DNA of 64,000 nt from an uncultured Aquimarina sp. (GTDB taxonomy: Bacteria > Bacteroidota > Bacteroidia > Flavobacteriales > Flavobacteriaceae), in assembly GCA_947502885.1 (NCBI GenBank), contig CANNBP010000012.1, forward strand, positions 62,001-126,000, given 5' to 3'. Of the stretch, positions 63,950-64,000 are shown one piece after another. The position numbers and the translations under genes were made by a program. Below the pieces are notes generated by a model that was not told the origin of the DNA, did not search any database, and saw only the letters and a list, made by a program, of their open reading frames with translations. The stretch's first letter is position 1; each line of letters opens with the position of its first letter.

Positions 63950-64000
63950 ATGACACTTAGGATTACATTATTATATCTACTAATAAGCACTGCTCTTTTT
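63950..64000 (+). CDS. N-terminal fragment of a secreted or membrane protein
   Basis: An ATG at 63950 opens a frame of 17 codons that runs off the right edge (MTLRITLLYLLISTALF). It looks like the start of a signal peptide or membrane helix. The promoter-like element 24 bases upstream supports the start. Nothing can be said of its function. Confidence 0.5.
   Translation, partial: MTLRITLLYLLISTALF

Overview
The window comes from a low-GC marine-type member of the Bacteroidota, most likely a Flavobacteriaceae (Aquimarina-like). The sequence-level reasons are: AT-rich DNA, start sites with no strong Shine-Dalgarno, TAnnTTTG-like -7 elements, many Sec and lipoprotein signals, a TonB-linked beta-barrel receptor, 7TM-AraC regulators, a split methylmalonyl-CoA mutase, and an arginine operon with the Bacteroidota-type acylornithine transcarbamylase. 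I saw no rRNA, tRNA, CRISPR array, insertion sequence or prophage.

Layout. 1-8.2 kb is an accessory region: a partial membrane protein, a decayed gene with two in-frame stops (351-704), lipoproteins, a DUF6326-like membrane protein, an SDR, a methyltransferase, a SUKH-domain/lipoprotein gene pair, and an AraC/alpha-beta hydrolase pair. 8.4-17.3 kb is one compact minus-strand operon, GNAT-argG-argC-proC-argD-argF'-argB-argE-argH, with repeated 4-nt ATGA overlaps. Its transcarbamylase has Ser where N-succinylornithine enzymes have Pro and N-acetylornithine enzymes have Glu, which points to succinylated intermediates. 17.4-20 kb is a decay zone: two related GC-rich hairpin modules, a frameshifted DUF6252-like lipoprotein with a nine-Asp tract, and a 7TM-AraC regulator split by a one-base shift. 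20-27 kb holds a Gfo/Idh/MocA oxidoreductase and an RND efflux operon.

27.3-34.6 kb is a three-gene operon of secreted proteins: a TPR plus about 30 MORN-like repeats, a DUF3857-transglutaminase with an intact Cys-His-Asp triad, and a second DUF3857 protein whose triad is lost. 34.8-40.5 kb has an intact 7TM-AraC regulator, an SRPBCC protein, a secreted clostripain-like protease, a 44-bp tandem repeat with a 132-bp higher-order period, a VOC protein and a beta-barrel protein. 40.6-45.5 kb has a YceI plus TonB-type receptor pair divergent from a LytS/LytTR two-component pair. 45.5-51.3 kb has a long inverted repeat, a possible 44-residue membrane protein, a sigma factor/small protein/MscS operon, and a membrane-anchored TPR-CHAT protease.

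51.6-63.6 kb is mostly housekeeping. It has peptidoglycan recycling (AmpG-like permease, NagZ, AnmK), uridine kinase, an FtsB/DivIC-like protein, methylmalonyl-CoA mutase small and large subunits with two secreted paralogues of unknown function between them, and a 2,4-dienoyl-CoA reductase-like SDR. The window ends 17 codons into another plus-strand gene.

The best candidates for new biology are the MORN/transglutaminase/pseudo-transglutaminase operon, the secreted paralogue pair inside the mutase locus, the 44-bp satellite array, and the cysteine-bearing GNAT that heads the arginine operon. All assignments are by eye from sequence and family knowledge; no database search was run.
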